From NCBI GenBank assembly GCA_964017045.1, contig OZ024801.1, forward strand, positions 28,554,049 to 28,618,048: a DNA stretch of 64,000 bases, given 5' to 3'. The notes under the pieces were generated by a model. That model was given only the letters and a program-made list of their open reading frames with translations, did no database searches and was not told where the DNA came from. The DNA is from Omphiscola glabra (Eukaryota > Mollusca > Gastropoda > Lymnaeidae). Positions 20,831 to 31,948 of this stretch are shown one piece after another; position 1 is the stretch's first letter, and each line of letters starts with the position of its first letter. A program made the position numbers and the translations under genes.

Positions 20831-22127
20831 TATTGAACGGATTCAACGTGGTAAATTGGATGCTGTCACCACCGTTATTTCTTAACATCAGTCGCGTCCT
20901 ATCACATTGAAACGGGAAAAAAAGGGATACATGTACAGGGAAGCCCCACCTCTCAAATGCACCGTGGCGCACATATACGGGAACGAGACTTTGAGACAGA
21001 CACAAGCAAACAAGTTGAGACAGAGCTTTGGATATGTGGAGCAGTGGCTCCTTGCCTTCGATCGCCTCCGTTAAATTAACACGTTCAACGAATATTAAAA
21101 TGTAGACATGCATAAAAAACACACACTTTGCTCCGAGGCTTTTCGTAAACGGTTTGAACGTGTAGAAATATTAAATCATTTAATTTTAATTTTACCCAAA
21201 TGAACAGAAATATTATAGATTTGAAAAATCGCCATTCTAGACTGAGTAGAAATACACACCCATAAAAGAAAATAAAAATAACAGATACGTTTAAAAATGA
21301 CGTTTGAAGAATTGGAAAATGAAGAATATAAGGGCCGTAAAATGTAACATATGTTTGCACGTTTCAACAATTACTTTTAAATCAAAAACGCTTTTTTTTT
21401 CCTTTAAATATGCTGATTATGTGATAAAGTTTCAAGAGGAACATATAGGACTTTAATAAATTTGGCTTATTTATATTAAGTTCCCAATTATTGTCGTTCA
21501 AATCTTTCCCGTTAACTTCGCTTTTATTCGTGTCTTTTAATTGTGGGATTGTGGCAAAATCTCTGGACGCTTGACTGGCCCACTTCCAGTCATCCTATCG
21601 AACTTAAACTAGGCCCAAAGACTACATGCCGAAGACATCGCATTATTTCACATTTTCAGCCCCACCTCCTTCCCCAAAATTCAGTTGCTTCTTTTTCTGT
21701 TTTTCAAGGGCATGATAATGGAAATATGATGCCACTGATTTCATGAGATAAAACGCCCGCTAACTGCGCTAAATGAGATTCTTTGAAAAATTTCGCAATC
21801 GCCTTTGGTGCGTGATATTTTCTTTCTTTTTTTTTCTGAAATAGTTGGTGTTATAAATCTGCGATGCAAAAGCGGGTTGGAAATAAGATTAGTAATGTAG
21901 TTCACAGGCATGAAAAAACAAAATTGCGATTGCTATCCTTTGGGGCGGAATACTAACTGGGATTCTTTTAAAGTGCGTTACTTGAAAACATGTGTTGTCA
22001 CATTTTCAGCCCCACCTAATAATTCTTTTAACTGCGCGTTTGTTCGTGTGTTTCTCTCTTGCAAAGTCATGCAAGATGGGATGTGTTAGATGCAGTTAGT
22101 CGTGAGAATGTCAAATGTCAAGTGAGA
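20831..22127. other. Intergenic DNA, no gene seen
   Basis: AT-rich. The stretch at about 21780-22010 (AATGTAGTTCACAGGCATGAA, GGGATTCTTTTAAAGTGCGTTACTTGA) resembles 28600-28830 and 38985-39110, another dispersed or unit-associated repeat. CACATTTTCAGCCCCACCT occurs twice, near 21651 and 21999. Confidence 0.45.
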
Positions 22128-22345
22128 ATGTCAAGTGGGAAGGGGGTGGGTTAGGCCGCAGACAGAAGAGCTTAGTGACAAAGATGCGCACCGAGCAGTG
22201 CCTCCCGAAGGCACGTGCTTCTGGCGGGTAGACAACAATAGGGACCTTACCTGTCGGCGTTGCAGCCTGGTCCCGGAGACAACGGTGCAACTGCTGACCG
22301 AATGTCCCTCACTAGATGTCCCTACTTGAGGACATTGTTGAATGG
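22128..22345 (+). mobile_element. LINE 3'-end fragment, RNase H/zinc-knuckle tail
   Basis: The translation matches the minus-strand copy at 40417-40775: a ...W-G-[LR] stretch, QTEELSDKDAHRAVP, CFWRVDNNRD, CRRCSLVPETTVQLLTECP. It is followed by the family's 3' tail, which here is tandemly amplified. No complete ORF2 is present. Confidence 0.75.
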
Positions 22346-22605
22346 CTCAGCTCAGCAGATGGAGCTGGTAGCTAATGTACTAGCCGGGACAGCCCAGCAG
22401 ATGGAGCTGTTAGCCAATGTGCTAGCCGGCACAGCCCAGCAGATGGAGCTGGTTGCAAATGTACTATCTGCACAGCCCTGCAGATTGAGCTGGTAGCCAA
22501 TGTACTAGCCGGGCACAGCCCAGCAGTTGGAGCTGGTATCCAATGTACTATCCGGGCACAGCCCAGGTTTTGGAGCTGGTAGCCAATGTACTAGCCGGGG
22601 TAGTA
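22345..22605. repeat. Minisatellite, about 43-bp unit, about 6 copies, made from a LINE 3' tail
   Basis: The unit is GCACAGCCCAGCAGATGGAG followed by CTGGTAGCCAATGTACTAGCCGG. A single copy of this sequence exists in the LINE tails at about 3640-3685 and 40425-40470. The segment amplified is the neighbour of the one amplified at 19626-20325. Confidence 0.9.
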
Positions 22606-22724
22606 AGAGAGTGATCTCAGACCTTCAACAGAATACGTGTGTTAGTTAGTCGTGAGGGGGAATTATATTAACATTTGTTCTGATCTAGTCTGTAAATAAT
22701 AGTTCCTTAATCTATAATTTGTCT

Positions 22725-23100
22725 TTCTAGACAAGTCTTCTACTTCAACTAAATACGCCACATTGGGAAATGGGGTCGACGGGACGTCGAGCGTGAGCAC
22801 CTCCACACGGGCCAGACGTCGGGTCTCTCCGCTGCCAGACCCAGGAACCTCACCCTCTTGCCTGGGGGACGCCCGGTCGGCCGAAAACGCTGCGTTTCAA
22901 GCGTTCCGCGGCCAACTCTCCCAGAGTGTTCTACTTCAACTAGACTGTCCGATTCTTCCACTTCGGCTATACTTCCCGATTCTTCTACTTCAAGTAGACG
23001 TTCCAACTCTTCTACTACAACTACAATGCCCAATTCTTCTACTCCAACCATACTGCCCACGTCCGCTACATCATCTAGACAGTATTTCCACAAATGTCTA
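22725..23100 (+). repeat. Degenerate 27-bp Ser/Thr-encoding repeat with an embedded LINE 5' piece
   Basis: About six 9-codon units at 22930-23090 keep Ser/Thr at the same positions (STSTRLSDS, STSAILPDS, STSSRRSNS). A further unit end (TCTTCTACTTCAACTA) lies at 22737-22752. Between them, 22765-22925 resembles the GC-rich LINE 5' region at 41688-41981 (LGDARSAENAAF against LGGARSTVDAAF). It could be a mucin-like coding fragment or simply old minisatellite; no signal peptide or complete frame is visible. Confidence 0.45.
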
Positions 23101-23164
23101 ACCTCTGTCTCTCTTCTCGGCTATGTGTGGTCCAACTCATACTTTGAAACCCCTGGATGTTAAC

Positions 23165-24262
23165 CTTTGCCCCTAATTTGTCCCTCTACCATCTGCCTAA
23201 CATGTCCATTTCCATTCTGCCTAACTTGTCCCTCTACCATTTGCCTAAATGGTCCCTCTCCCGTCTTCTTTACTTATCCCTATCCCGTCTGCCTAACTTG
23301 CCCCGCTCCCTTCTGCCTAACTTGCCCGTCTCCCTTCTGCCTAATTTGCCCGTCTCCCATCTGCCTGTCTTGCCCCTCTCCCATCTGCCTAACTTACCCG
23401 TCTCCTATCTGCCTAACTTGCCCCTCTCCCTTCTGCTTAACTTTCCCGTCTCCCATCTGCCTAACTTGCCCGTCTCCCGTCTGCCTAACTTGCCCCTCTC
23501 CCTTCTGCCTAACTTTCCGGTCTCCCATCTGCCTAACTTGAACCTCTCCCTTCTGCCTAACTTGCCCCTCTCCCTTCTGCCTAACTTTCCGGTCTCCCAT
23601 CTGCCTGTCTTGCCCCTCTCCCTTCTGCTTAACTTTCCCGTCTCCCATCTGCCTAACTTGCCCGTCTCCCGTCTGCCTAACTTGCCCCTCTCCCTTCTGC
23701 TTAACTTTCCCGTCTCCCATCTGCCTAACTTGAACCTCTCCCTTCTGCCTAACTTGCCCCTCTCCCTTCTGCCTAACTTTCCGGTCTCCCATCTGCCTAA
23801 CTTGAACCTCTCCCTTCTGCCTAACTTGCCCCTCTCCCTTCTGCCTAACTTTCCGGTCTCCCATCTGCCTGTCTTGCCCCTCTCCCTTCTGCTTTACTTT
23901 CCCGTCTCCCATCTGCCTAACTTGCCCGTCTCCCGTCTGCCTAACTTGCCCCTCTCCCTTCTGCCTAACTTTCCGGTCTCCCATCTGCCTAACTTGAACC
24001 TCTCCCTTCTGCCTAACTTGCCCCTCTCCCTTCTGCCTAACTTTCCGGTCTCCCATCTGCCTAACTTGAACCTCTCCCTTCTGTCTAACTTGCCCCTCTC
24101 CCTTCTGCCTAACTTTCCGGTCTCCCATCTGCCTGTCTTGCCCCTCTCCCGTCTGCCTAACTTACCCGTCTCCTATCTGCCTAACTTGCCCCTCTCCCTT
24201 CTGCTTAACTTTCCCGTCTCCCATCTGCCTAACTTTCCCGTCTCCCGTCTGCCTAACTGGCA
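23165..24262. repeat. Minisatellite, 24-bp pyrimidine-rich unit, about 46 copies
   Basis: The unit is CTTGCCCCTCTCCCTTCTGCCTAA, with variants CTTTCCGGTCTCCCATCTGC and CTTGAACCTCTCCCTTCTGC arranged in recurring blocks. One strand is strongly pyrimidine-rich. The 370-codon plus-strand and 244-codon minus-strand ORFs (8-residue periods) come from the unit length and are not credible genes. Confidence 0.96.
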
Positions 24263-24480
24263 TCGATGACACAGCTATCTGGCAGGTCATCAACGACACA
24301 ACTGTCAGCTCACCAACAACACCACCAGCTGTTAGTCCTGCAACAACACAATCGTCTGTCACCTCATCGACAACACAAACAGCTGGCAGCTCATTAACAA
24401 AACACTCAAACGACTTTTGGAAGATTTTAATTTCTGTTGAACGGGCGTGTCTTATGTTTGAATTGTTCTATCTGTAAGAA
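24263..24480 (+). other. Ser/Thr/Pro-rich open stretch after the 24-bp array
   Basis: One frame reads DDTAIWQVINDTT, SSPTTPPAVSPATTQSS, SSTTQTAGSS and ends at TAA near 24478. The composition is mucin-like, but no start codon joins it and its frame is closed inside the array. It may be a remnant of a secreted-protein exon or unit-level repeat of ACAACAC motifs. Confidence 0.25.
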
Positions 24481-24517
24481 TGTCGTCTTGGAATTATTCA
24501 TTTACGTGCTTGAATTG

Positions 24518-24630
24518 AAAATGTACATTTCACTTGTCACCACACACGTAAAACATGTACATTTCATTTGTCCCCAAACATGTTAAAACATGTACATTTC
24601 ATTTGTCCCCAAACATGTTAAAACATGTTT
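24518..24630. repeat. Tandem repeat, 35-bp unit, about 3 copies
   Basis: The unit is AAAACATGTACATTTCATTT then GTCCCCAAACATGTT. It contains the near-palindrome AACATGTACATTT. Confidence 0.85.
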
Positions 24631-25380
24631 ATTCTTTTGGATCAATAAAAATAATCTTGTATCATCTCAAAACGGTCCTTAAACTGTATCTCATGAACTC
24701 TTTGCACAAACTCGCGTGGGGGCTAGGGTCTTTTTTTTTTCTTATTCACAACAAGGAAAATATACCTCAACCCGCTAAGGACTGAACATAAATTAGTTCG
24801 TTATTTTATGTTCAAATCGGTGTACAAGTCTAAGACGAGCTTAGTTTGACTTCCAATAGGACAATCAATTCCTTGAAAAGTTCGGTCAAATTTGCAGAAG
24901 GTCCAGGCTCATGTCCAGCAAAGCTCTAAGTAACAATTGAGCGCGGTTCTTGTCATTGAAAAGGAGCACAATCTCAACTCTCAGTTTTTTTGTTTTTTTT
25001 CTTTTTTCTTTTGGTTTTTAAATCGAAAAAAAAAAAAAAAAGTTGGCACAGATGATCCACCTTACAAAAGTGTTGTAGGGTATATCGGGATATTTCGCTT
25101 CAATTTTTTTTTTATTTGCGGAACTGACGATGATTGCAAGCCACTGGAGCAAATAAAGTTCACCATTGAAACCACAAGTTCCAAGACACAGGATATTTGA
25201 CCTGTTGAATGGTAGAACGTATCACATTTTTGAACAAGACACTGGCGTAAGCACTTTACAGATTTCCTGTTGTCAATGAAAAATCGTGCAGCTGAAATAC
25301 TGAGTGCACAATGATGAACCCGCGTCATTGCTGTTTAGCCTAACGTTTTCCTGGACTTCAATGTTAATATGCTACACTGA
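24631..25380. other. Intergenic DNA, no gene seen
   Basis: AT-rich with poly-A and poly-T runs (for example 25026-25042). Short ORFs lack domains. Confidence 0.5.
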
Positions 25381-25387
25381 ACAAGTC

Positions 25388-25478
25388 GTGGACGTCAGAT
25401 GTCTGGTGTATCTGGACGTCAGAAGTCTGGTGTATCGGGACGTCAGAAGTCTGGTGTATCTGGACGTCAGGAGTCTTA
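25388..25478. repeat. 24-bp minisatellite, left part
   Basis: Units of GTATCTGGACGTCAGAAGTCTGGT. The array is interrupted at 25479 by a 731-bp transposable element and resumes at 26213. Confidence 0.95.
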
Positions 25479-26209
25479 GGGTGATAATACACTATGTCCG
25501 GATTTCACCGGATTCTAAGACTGACGACAAGACCGATCGCTCGGTAGAACTGTAAGTCGGGCATAGTAAAACTTGAGAATACATTGCATCCGATCGCATC
25601 CGGAACTTTATTGTTTAATCATAACAACGGCCTTCACCCTACTGTCTTTCCGCTAGCGCTAACGAATATAAAAATAAAGATAGTTTTTCTATGATCTAGT
25701 TTTTTTTTGATGCAAAGAAGAGCTCCAATGACGTCATTTGCTTGGTTTTTATTTTAATTTAGCTTCGGACAATTCCGTCGAACATCGCTCTAGTTATATG
25801 GTTGCTATGTCCCATAGTGGAGTGCGATCATCCACTAGAGATATTAGTTTATCAATTTCTACCATTTTAATTGATAAAAAGCTACAATTTGTATATAATT
25901 AAATTACTTACGATGGATCCAAAGGAATAATACATAAATGAAAGGCTATTCTAGATTTTAAGATTACATTTTTGTACAAACAATTTGTAAAAAATTACAT
26001 GCCGCCATTTTAATTGTTTTTAAAATTAGCTTCGGACAGTTCTGACGAAAAAAACAAATTCAACCGGGGCGCATTACCGACTTTCACCGATGACGCCTGA
26101 GCAAATGTAGCCGTGTTAACTTTGTTATTGCATTTGTTTTTTATACCGATCCAGTCTCGTTCGTCAGTCTTGGAATCCGGTGAAATCCGGACATAGTGTA
26201 TTATCACCC
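25479..26209. mobile_element. PIF/Harbinger-like non-autonomous element inserted in a minisatellite
   Basis: The ends are inverted repeats of about 55 bp with few mismatches, starting GGGTGATAATACACTATG and continuing TCCGGATTTCACCGGATTC. Flanking triplets are TTA on the left and TAA on the right. The uninterrupted unit elsewhere in the array (26591 region, GTCTAATGTATCTGG) reads TAA, so the target was TAA and was duplicated. A TWA target duplication is characteristic of PIF/Harbinger. The interior has no transposase; it repeats AGCTTCGGACA near both ends. Confidence 0.8.
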
Positions 26210-26212
26210 TAA

Positions 26213-27657
26213 TGTATCTGGACGACAGAAGTCTGATGTATCTGGACGTCAGACGTCTGGTGTATTTGGACGTCAGAATTCTGGTGTACCTGGACGTCAG
26301 AAGTCTGGTGTATCTGGACGACAGAAGTCTGGTTATCGGGACGTCTGAAGTCTGGTGCATCTGGACGTCAGAACTCTGGTGCATCTGGACGTCAGAAGTC
26401 TGGTGCATCTGGACCTCTGAAGTCTGGTGTATCTGGACGTCAGAAGTCTGGTGTATAGGGACGTCAGAAGTCTGGTGTATCGAGACATCAGAAGTCTGAT
26501 GTATCGCGAGGTCAGAAGTCTGGTGTATCTGGACGTCAGAAGTCTGGTGTATCGGGACGTCAGAAGTCTGGTGTATCTGGACGTCAGGAGTCTAATGTAT
26601 CTGGACGACAGAAGTCTGATGTATCTGGACGTCAGACGTCTGGGGTATATGGAAGTCAGACGTCTGGTGTATCTGGACGTCATACGTCTGGGGTATCTGG
26701 ACGTCAGAAGTCTGGTGTACCTGGACGTCAGAAGTCTGGTGTACCTGGACGTCAGAAGTCTGGTGTATCTGGACGTCAGAAGTCTGGTGTATCTGGACGT
26801 CAGAATGCTGGGATATCTGGACGTCAGAAGTTTGGTGTATCTGGACGTCAGATGTCTGGTGTATCTGGACGTCAGAAGACTGGTGTATCTGGACTTCAGA
26901 AGTCTGAGGTATCTGGACGTCAGAAGCCTGGTGTATCTGGACGTCAGAAGTTTGGTGTATCTGGACGTCAGAAGTCTGGTGTATCTGGACGTCAGAAGTT
27001 TGGGAAATCTGGACATCAGAAGTCTGGTTTATCTGGACGTCAGCAGTCTGTGATATCTGGACGTCAGAAGTCTGGGGTATCTGGACGTCAGAAGTCTTGT
27101 GTATCTGGACATCTGGAGTTTAGTGTACCTGGATTTCAGAAGTCTGGGGAATCTGGACGTCAGAAGTCTGGTGTATCTGGACGTCAGAAGTCTGGTGTAC
27201 CTGGACTTCAGAAGTCTGGTGTACCTGGACGTCAGAAGTCTGGTGTATCTGGACGTCAGAAGTCTGGTGTATCTGGACGTCAGAATGCTGGGATATCTGG
27301 ACGTCAGAAGTTTGGTGTATCTGGACGTCAGATGTCTGGTGTATCTGGACGTCAGAAGACTGGTGTATCTGGACGTCAGAAGTCTGGGGTATCTGGACGT
27401 CAGAAGCCTGGTGTATCTGGACGTCAGAAGTTTGGTGTATCTGGACGTCAGAAGTCTGGTGTATCTGGACGTCAGAAGTTTGGGAAATCTGGACATCAGA
27501 AGTCTGGTTTATCTGGACGTCAGCAGTCTGTGATATCTGGACGTCAGAAGTCTGGTGTATCTGGACGTCAGAAGTCTGGGGTATCTGGACGTCAGAAGTC
27601 TGGGGAATCTGGACGTCAGAAGTCTGGTGTATCTTGACGTCAGAAGTCTGGGGTATC
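26213..27657. repeat. 24-bp minisatellite, main part, about 60 copies, with 480-bp higher-order repeat
   Basis: The unit is GTATCTGGACGTCAGAAGTCTGGT. The 360 bp at 26701-27060 recur at 27181-27540 with about three differences, a shift of exactly 20 units. Each unit carries GACGTCA, a CRE-like core. Large ORFs on both strands (YLDVRSLV and TSRYTRLL periods) are repeat artefacts. Confidence 0.97.
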
Positions 27658-29800
27658 AGCCAGATGACAGTAGCAATCGTTTACAAACTTTTTTGAGGAC
27701 GATTTGTCTGTACGTCCGTTTTGAGAGAAAGCAGCTGACAGGTCACCTCACAACACAATCAGGTAACGGCTCTAATACTCAGACCAATGAGGATCTTTTT
27801 CAAGTTCCGGAAAAATTGCGGACCCTGCGTTTAAGTATCTTGAGGAAGTGAAATTACCGTCATTGATGTCACGATAACCGATTAACTCTTAAACGACGCT
27901 CAGTTCGATCGAGAATATCTTTAAAAGGCTGTGTATAAAAACGGTATGTTTGTTTCCTTCATTATTTTACATAAAACTATTGGATTATCAAGCATTTATT
28001 TCCAATTCAACATTTTTATTTTGTACAGTCATTTCAAAACCATTCTTTTTTTTTTTTTAAATTGAATTACTTTTAAAGCTTTGACAGAGTAGAACAAAAA
28101 TGTACTTTAACATTACATAGTCTATATGTTTGTCTATGTTGTTAATTTTCTGAAAATGAATAGTGCACAAGTGATTAAAAGTGTACTACTTTGGTTATGT
28201 ATATAGGCTCGGGTACCGCGTTATATAAGACATTTAATAATAATAATAATGAAGGGCTTTTGTTTAGTACAATATCACTAAGAGAAAAACTTTTCCCGTG
28301 GTATGTATCTGCGGTTATTTGTATTTATATTTTTATCTACTAGTAAGTTGTAATGTTTAGGAATCTTAAACTAGCAACACAAAATATGGACAGCTCTTAT
28401 ATATATTACGCTTCTTGTGTGACTCGTGGATTGCTTCCTAAAAAGCTGGCTGCTTCATAATTTACTGCTTTCTAATCAGCGAATTTGGTATTGAGAGTAT
28501 ATTACAAATAATTCTATATGTTTGAAAGAAAGTATTGTTCATTAATGAGTTCAGTAGCGCGCAAAATATAATTCTATATAACAACGCTAAATGATTTTTT
28601 TATACACAGCAACTGCGTTTGAAGCGCAATATTTTCTTTTCGGAAAATGAAATCGTCTTAATTAAAATAAGGTGTAAAAAAATATTCGGTTTAAAAGTGG
28701 TTGCGATATCAGAATATTTAATATAGTTCATGGGCGTGAAATAAAAAGTTTGCAGTGACTTATCATGGGGGGGGGGGGGTGTAGCAAACATTGGGATTCT
28801 TAAATTTGCGTTACTTGAGTTCATATTTTTTCAAGTAACTTTAGTAGATGGGAAGTTCACGCATTGCTGTCGCCAATGTTTGGCGTGCTGCATCCAGTAT
28901 GTAAATAAAACCCTGCTCCATTGCTCAATCCAAACGGTTTGACGTAATTAGGTCTTAGCGTCAGTTCACGCGATCACATTAGCTTCAAATTTCGCGTCAA
29001 ATTTGTGTATGGAAGTTAAACAAATAGTAATTTGAAAGTTGTGACAAGGGTTTGTTATGAAGATGACGTGTTAAAGCACGCCTATCTCGCTTCCCACGTG
29101 CATGACCCCTCGTGAACTCTCGTGACCGCCTTTGAAGTGTGGCTAGAAAAAACCTTGTTTACAACATTTATTATCATCTCTTCCAGTCAGGAAAACTGTC
29201 GAAAATAATTGAAGATTCTGGATAAAACGGGAAGGCAAAACAATGTGTTAAGTGGTTCGAGAGACATTAGTAGGAAATGCCTATAAAAAGGGCTGACCGA
29301 TAGAGAGGGAGAGAGATTTTCTTTTGATCACGAGTCGTGCAATGTGTCATTATTTAATACTTTGTTGTGTGTAGATTTTTCTATTTCCTCGTTGTACCAT
29401 TTTGTGCTCGTTGTATTTTTATATACAGTACCGGTACCAGCAAATCTGTAAGTTTATAATTTTAATCATATATCTCTTGCTCTTATTATTTAATTGAAGT
29501 TCACAAATTAAAAAGTTATTAAATGTAATTAGCTCTGGCCTTGATTGTCGTTTTATTTGTTATTTCTTTTAAACTTTGGTATCGTTCTTTATTATGGACT
29601 GTTTTTAGAACGAGACATAGACTAAAATTAAGAGATTAAATTCTCCATTTATAACGGTCCGTAATAGCTACATACAATAATTGCATCAAATATATGATCG
29701 AAAATTTGATCGTGTGAACAGACGCTTATTATATGCCCTTAGTCCGTTCTTTTTTTCCTCTCAGACTTGTTAAATGAAATATTGTGCTCAACATTTTGTA
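27658..29800. other. Intergenic DNA, no gene seen
   Basis: AT-rich. The stretch at 28600-28900 has a 13-base G run (about 28769-28781) and resembles 38985-39150 and 21780-22010. GAGAGGGAGAGAGA near 29305 and CGGTACCGG-type text near 29430 are the only other landmarks. Confidence 0.45.
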
Positions 29801-29804
29801 ACTC

Positions 29805-29868
29805 TAACCCAATGTTAAAGGGGCCTCCGATGTTAAAGGGGCCTCCGATGTTCAGGGGGCGTCAGAAC
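29805..29868. repeat. Short tandem repeat, 18-bp unit, about 3 copies
   Basis: The unit is ATGTTAAAGGGGCCTCCG, with the last copy diverged. Confidence 0.85.
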
Positions 29869-29961
29869 CGGGTTCAAAAAGCCTCTGTATATCATCGTGT
29901 GCATTTTACAGTCTGTTTTAAATTATGGATCTGTTAACCATGACAATCACCTCCGAATATC

Positions 29962-30625
29962 TTATAATGCCCTGTCTATAATGCCCTGTCTATAATGCTC
30001 TTTCTATAATGCCCTGTTTATAATGCCATGTCTATAATGCCCTGACTATAATGTCCTGACTATAATGTCCTGTCTATAATGCTCTGTCTATAATGCCCTG
30101 TCTAAAATGCCTGTCTATAATGCCCTGTCTATAATGCCCTGACTATAATGTCCTGTCTATAATGCTCTGTCTATAATGCTCTGTCTATAATTATATGTCT
30201 ATAATGCTCTGTCCATAATGCCCTGTCTATAGTGCCATGTCTATAATGTTCGTCTATAATTCCTTGACTATAATGCCCTGACTATAATGTCCTGTCTATA
30301 ATGCCCTGTCTATAATGCCCTGACTATAATGTCCTGTCTTTAATGCCCTGTCTATACTGCTCTGTCTATAATGCACTGACTATAATGCCCTGACTATAAT
30401 GTCCTGTCTAAAATGCCTGTCTATAATGCCCTGTCTATAATGCCCTGACTATAAAGTCCGTCTATAATGCCCGGTCTATAATGCCCTGTCTATAATGGTC
30501 GTCTATAATGACCTGACTATAATGCCCGGACTATAATGCCCTGTCTATAATACCTTTCCATAATGCCCTGTCTATAATGCCCTGTCTATAATGCCCTGTC
30601 TATGATGCCCTGTCTATAATGCTTT
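29962..30625. repeat. Minisatellite, 14-bp unit, about 46 copies
   Basis: The unit is CTGTCTATAATGCC, with variants CTGACTATAATGTC and CTCTGTCTATAATG. It ends about 145 bp short of the receptor 3 stop codon, so a receptor 3 transcript reaching past its stop could include it. Confidence 0.95.
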
Positions 30626-30769
30626 TATTTTAATTTTGAGTGGGAGACATTTACAGAGAAGTATCAGGGAATTTAAGTGCACGTTTTTTATTAATTTAAT
30701 ACAACAAATTTCCTGGTTAAACAAAATTACAAATGTCCACAAGTCGGCAAACACAAGATTTGAAAATGT

Positions 30770-31948
30770 TCAACAGCTGCGCACACAGCTCGCAAATAAC
30801 GTCGACCTGTAGCGTGTGTTGAACTTCGTGTAGATGAACATGTTGCACGAGCAGTGGAGTACCTCCAGCGTGATCCTCATTTCATTCGTCACCAAATACG
30901 TGCCAACATAACGACCGAAGATACTGTACTCTGGAATGCATAGGAGGGTGTAGTAGTTTAGTAACTTCAACGTGTTGAACGAAACGAACAGAATGGAGAC
31001 GACCGTAGTAGACTTTATCGCCAGCAGTTCTTTTCGAGAAGTGGCCTTGGCAGGGAGAGGAGCAGGGGTGATATCTTCACGGGCAGTGGTGTTAGTCCCA
31101 TAACTTTTTTTCCCCTTGAGTTTCCCATGAAAATAGTTCGATCGTTTATCAGAACTCATCTCGTCCGACGTCCAATGTTTCTTCACACCCAGGTCGGTGA
31201 ATATAGTTTTATGAGCTTTAAGCTGCGAGGACGTCTGCTCGGTGTTGGCGATTGTCGCACTCCTGAATTTCGATGAGGCTCGTAGGCTTGAAGCCAGAAC
31301 GATCAAGCAGAAGATGACCGTGAACTGGCACGTATTGGTGAACACTAAAGAAATGAAGCCGACCGCAGAGTAAATCTTTCCAAGATTTTCTACTGCCCGT
31401 AATTTGATTATAGTTCTGTTGTTAGCTGGGTCAAACGTTTCCGACAAACTTTGGGATGCAAGGATTGGCAAGTGCATAGAGAACAGCGCCAAGGAAATTC
31501 CAGTTAAGATAGCGGCTGTTCGCGTCCTTGTGAACGTGTTTTTGAAACGAAAAGGTAGCGCAACACACCAGCATTTTTGTACGGCGATGAATGTCGTGAT
31601 CCCTTGTGAGATGTCGTAGAAGGGGCCGTAGTAAGCCATGAGGACCCAGGTTACGCTGGCGCCGTCAGTGCTCCACCGTGTTTGAAAATGATCGGTTAAA
31701 CTCGTAAAAGCGTTGCTGACCACCACCAGCACCACGCACACCAGGTCCGTACACGACAGCAAAAAGAAGCAGATGCTCATGCTATCTTTGAGTCCAAGCT
31801 GCAGATAGACGATGATGTTTGTTAAATTTGCGATGACGCCTAGTACGAACAACGGCGGTTGGAGGACTTCTCCGGTAACAAATGTGAACATGGTTTTCGT
31901 TTCGTATGACGTGAAGTCCAGAAGAGCTTCGGCGCCCGTGGCGTTCAT
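30770..31948 (-). CDS. Chemosensory-type class A GPCR, copy 3, intact
   Basis: A 392-residue single-exon 7TM protein of the same clade as copies 1 and 2. It starts MNATG with an N-glycosylation site. TM1 has IANLTNIIVY, TM2 LLSCTDL, and the end of TM3 IAVQKCWCVALPF instead of a DRY motif. After TM5 comes a long lysine/serine-rich loop (residues about 222-310). TM6 reads SILFVSFNTLKLLNYY and TM7 CNMFIYTKFNTRYRS. The stop lies in the context TTGAAAATGTTCAACAGCTGC, shared with copies 1 and 2. All frames are intact with no internal stop. It is predicted to act as a plasma-membrane receptor with an unknown ligand. Confidence 0.92.
   Translation of the reverse strand: MNATGAEALLDFTSYETKTMFTFVTGEVLQPPLFVLGVIANLTNIIVYLQLGLKDSMSICFFLLSCTDLVCVVLVVVSNAFTSLTDHFQTRWSTDGASVTWVLMAYYGPFYDISQGITTFIAVQKCWCVALPFRFKNTFTRTRTAAILTGISLALFSMHLPILASQSLSETFDPANNRTIIKLRAVENLGKIYSAVGFISLVFTNTCQFTVIFCLIVLASSLRASSKFRSATIANTEQTSSQLKAHKTIFTDLGVKKHWTSDEMSSDKRSNYFHGKLKGKKSYGTNTTAREDITPAPLPAKATSRKELLAIKSTTVVSILFVSFNTLKLLNYYTLLCIPEYSIFGRYVGTYLVTNEMRITLEVLHCSCNMFIYTKFNTRYRSTLFASCVRSC

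Noticed and set aside
23157..24269. 370-codon plus-strand and 244-codon minus-strand ORFs
   Set aside because: Products of the 24-bp pyrimidine-rich unit; compositionally extreme and open on both strands.
26333..27637. Arg/Ser-rich and Leu/Asp/Val-rich ORFs over the 24-bp array
   Set aside because: Several frames on both strands are open because the unit is divisible by three; not genes.
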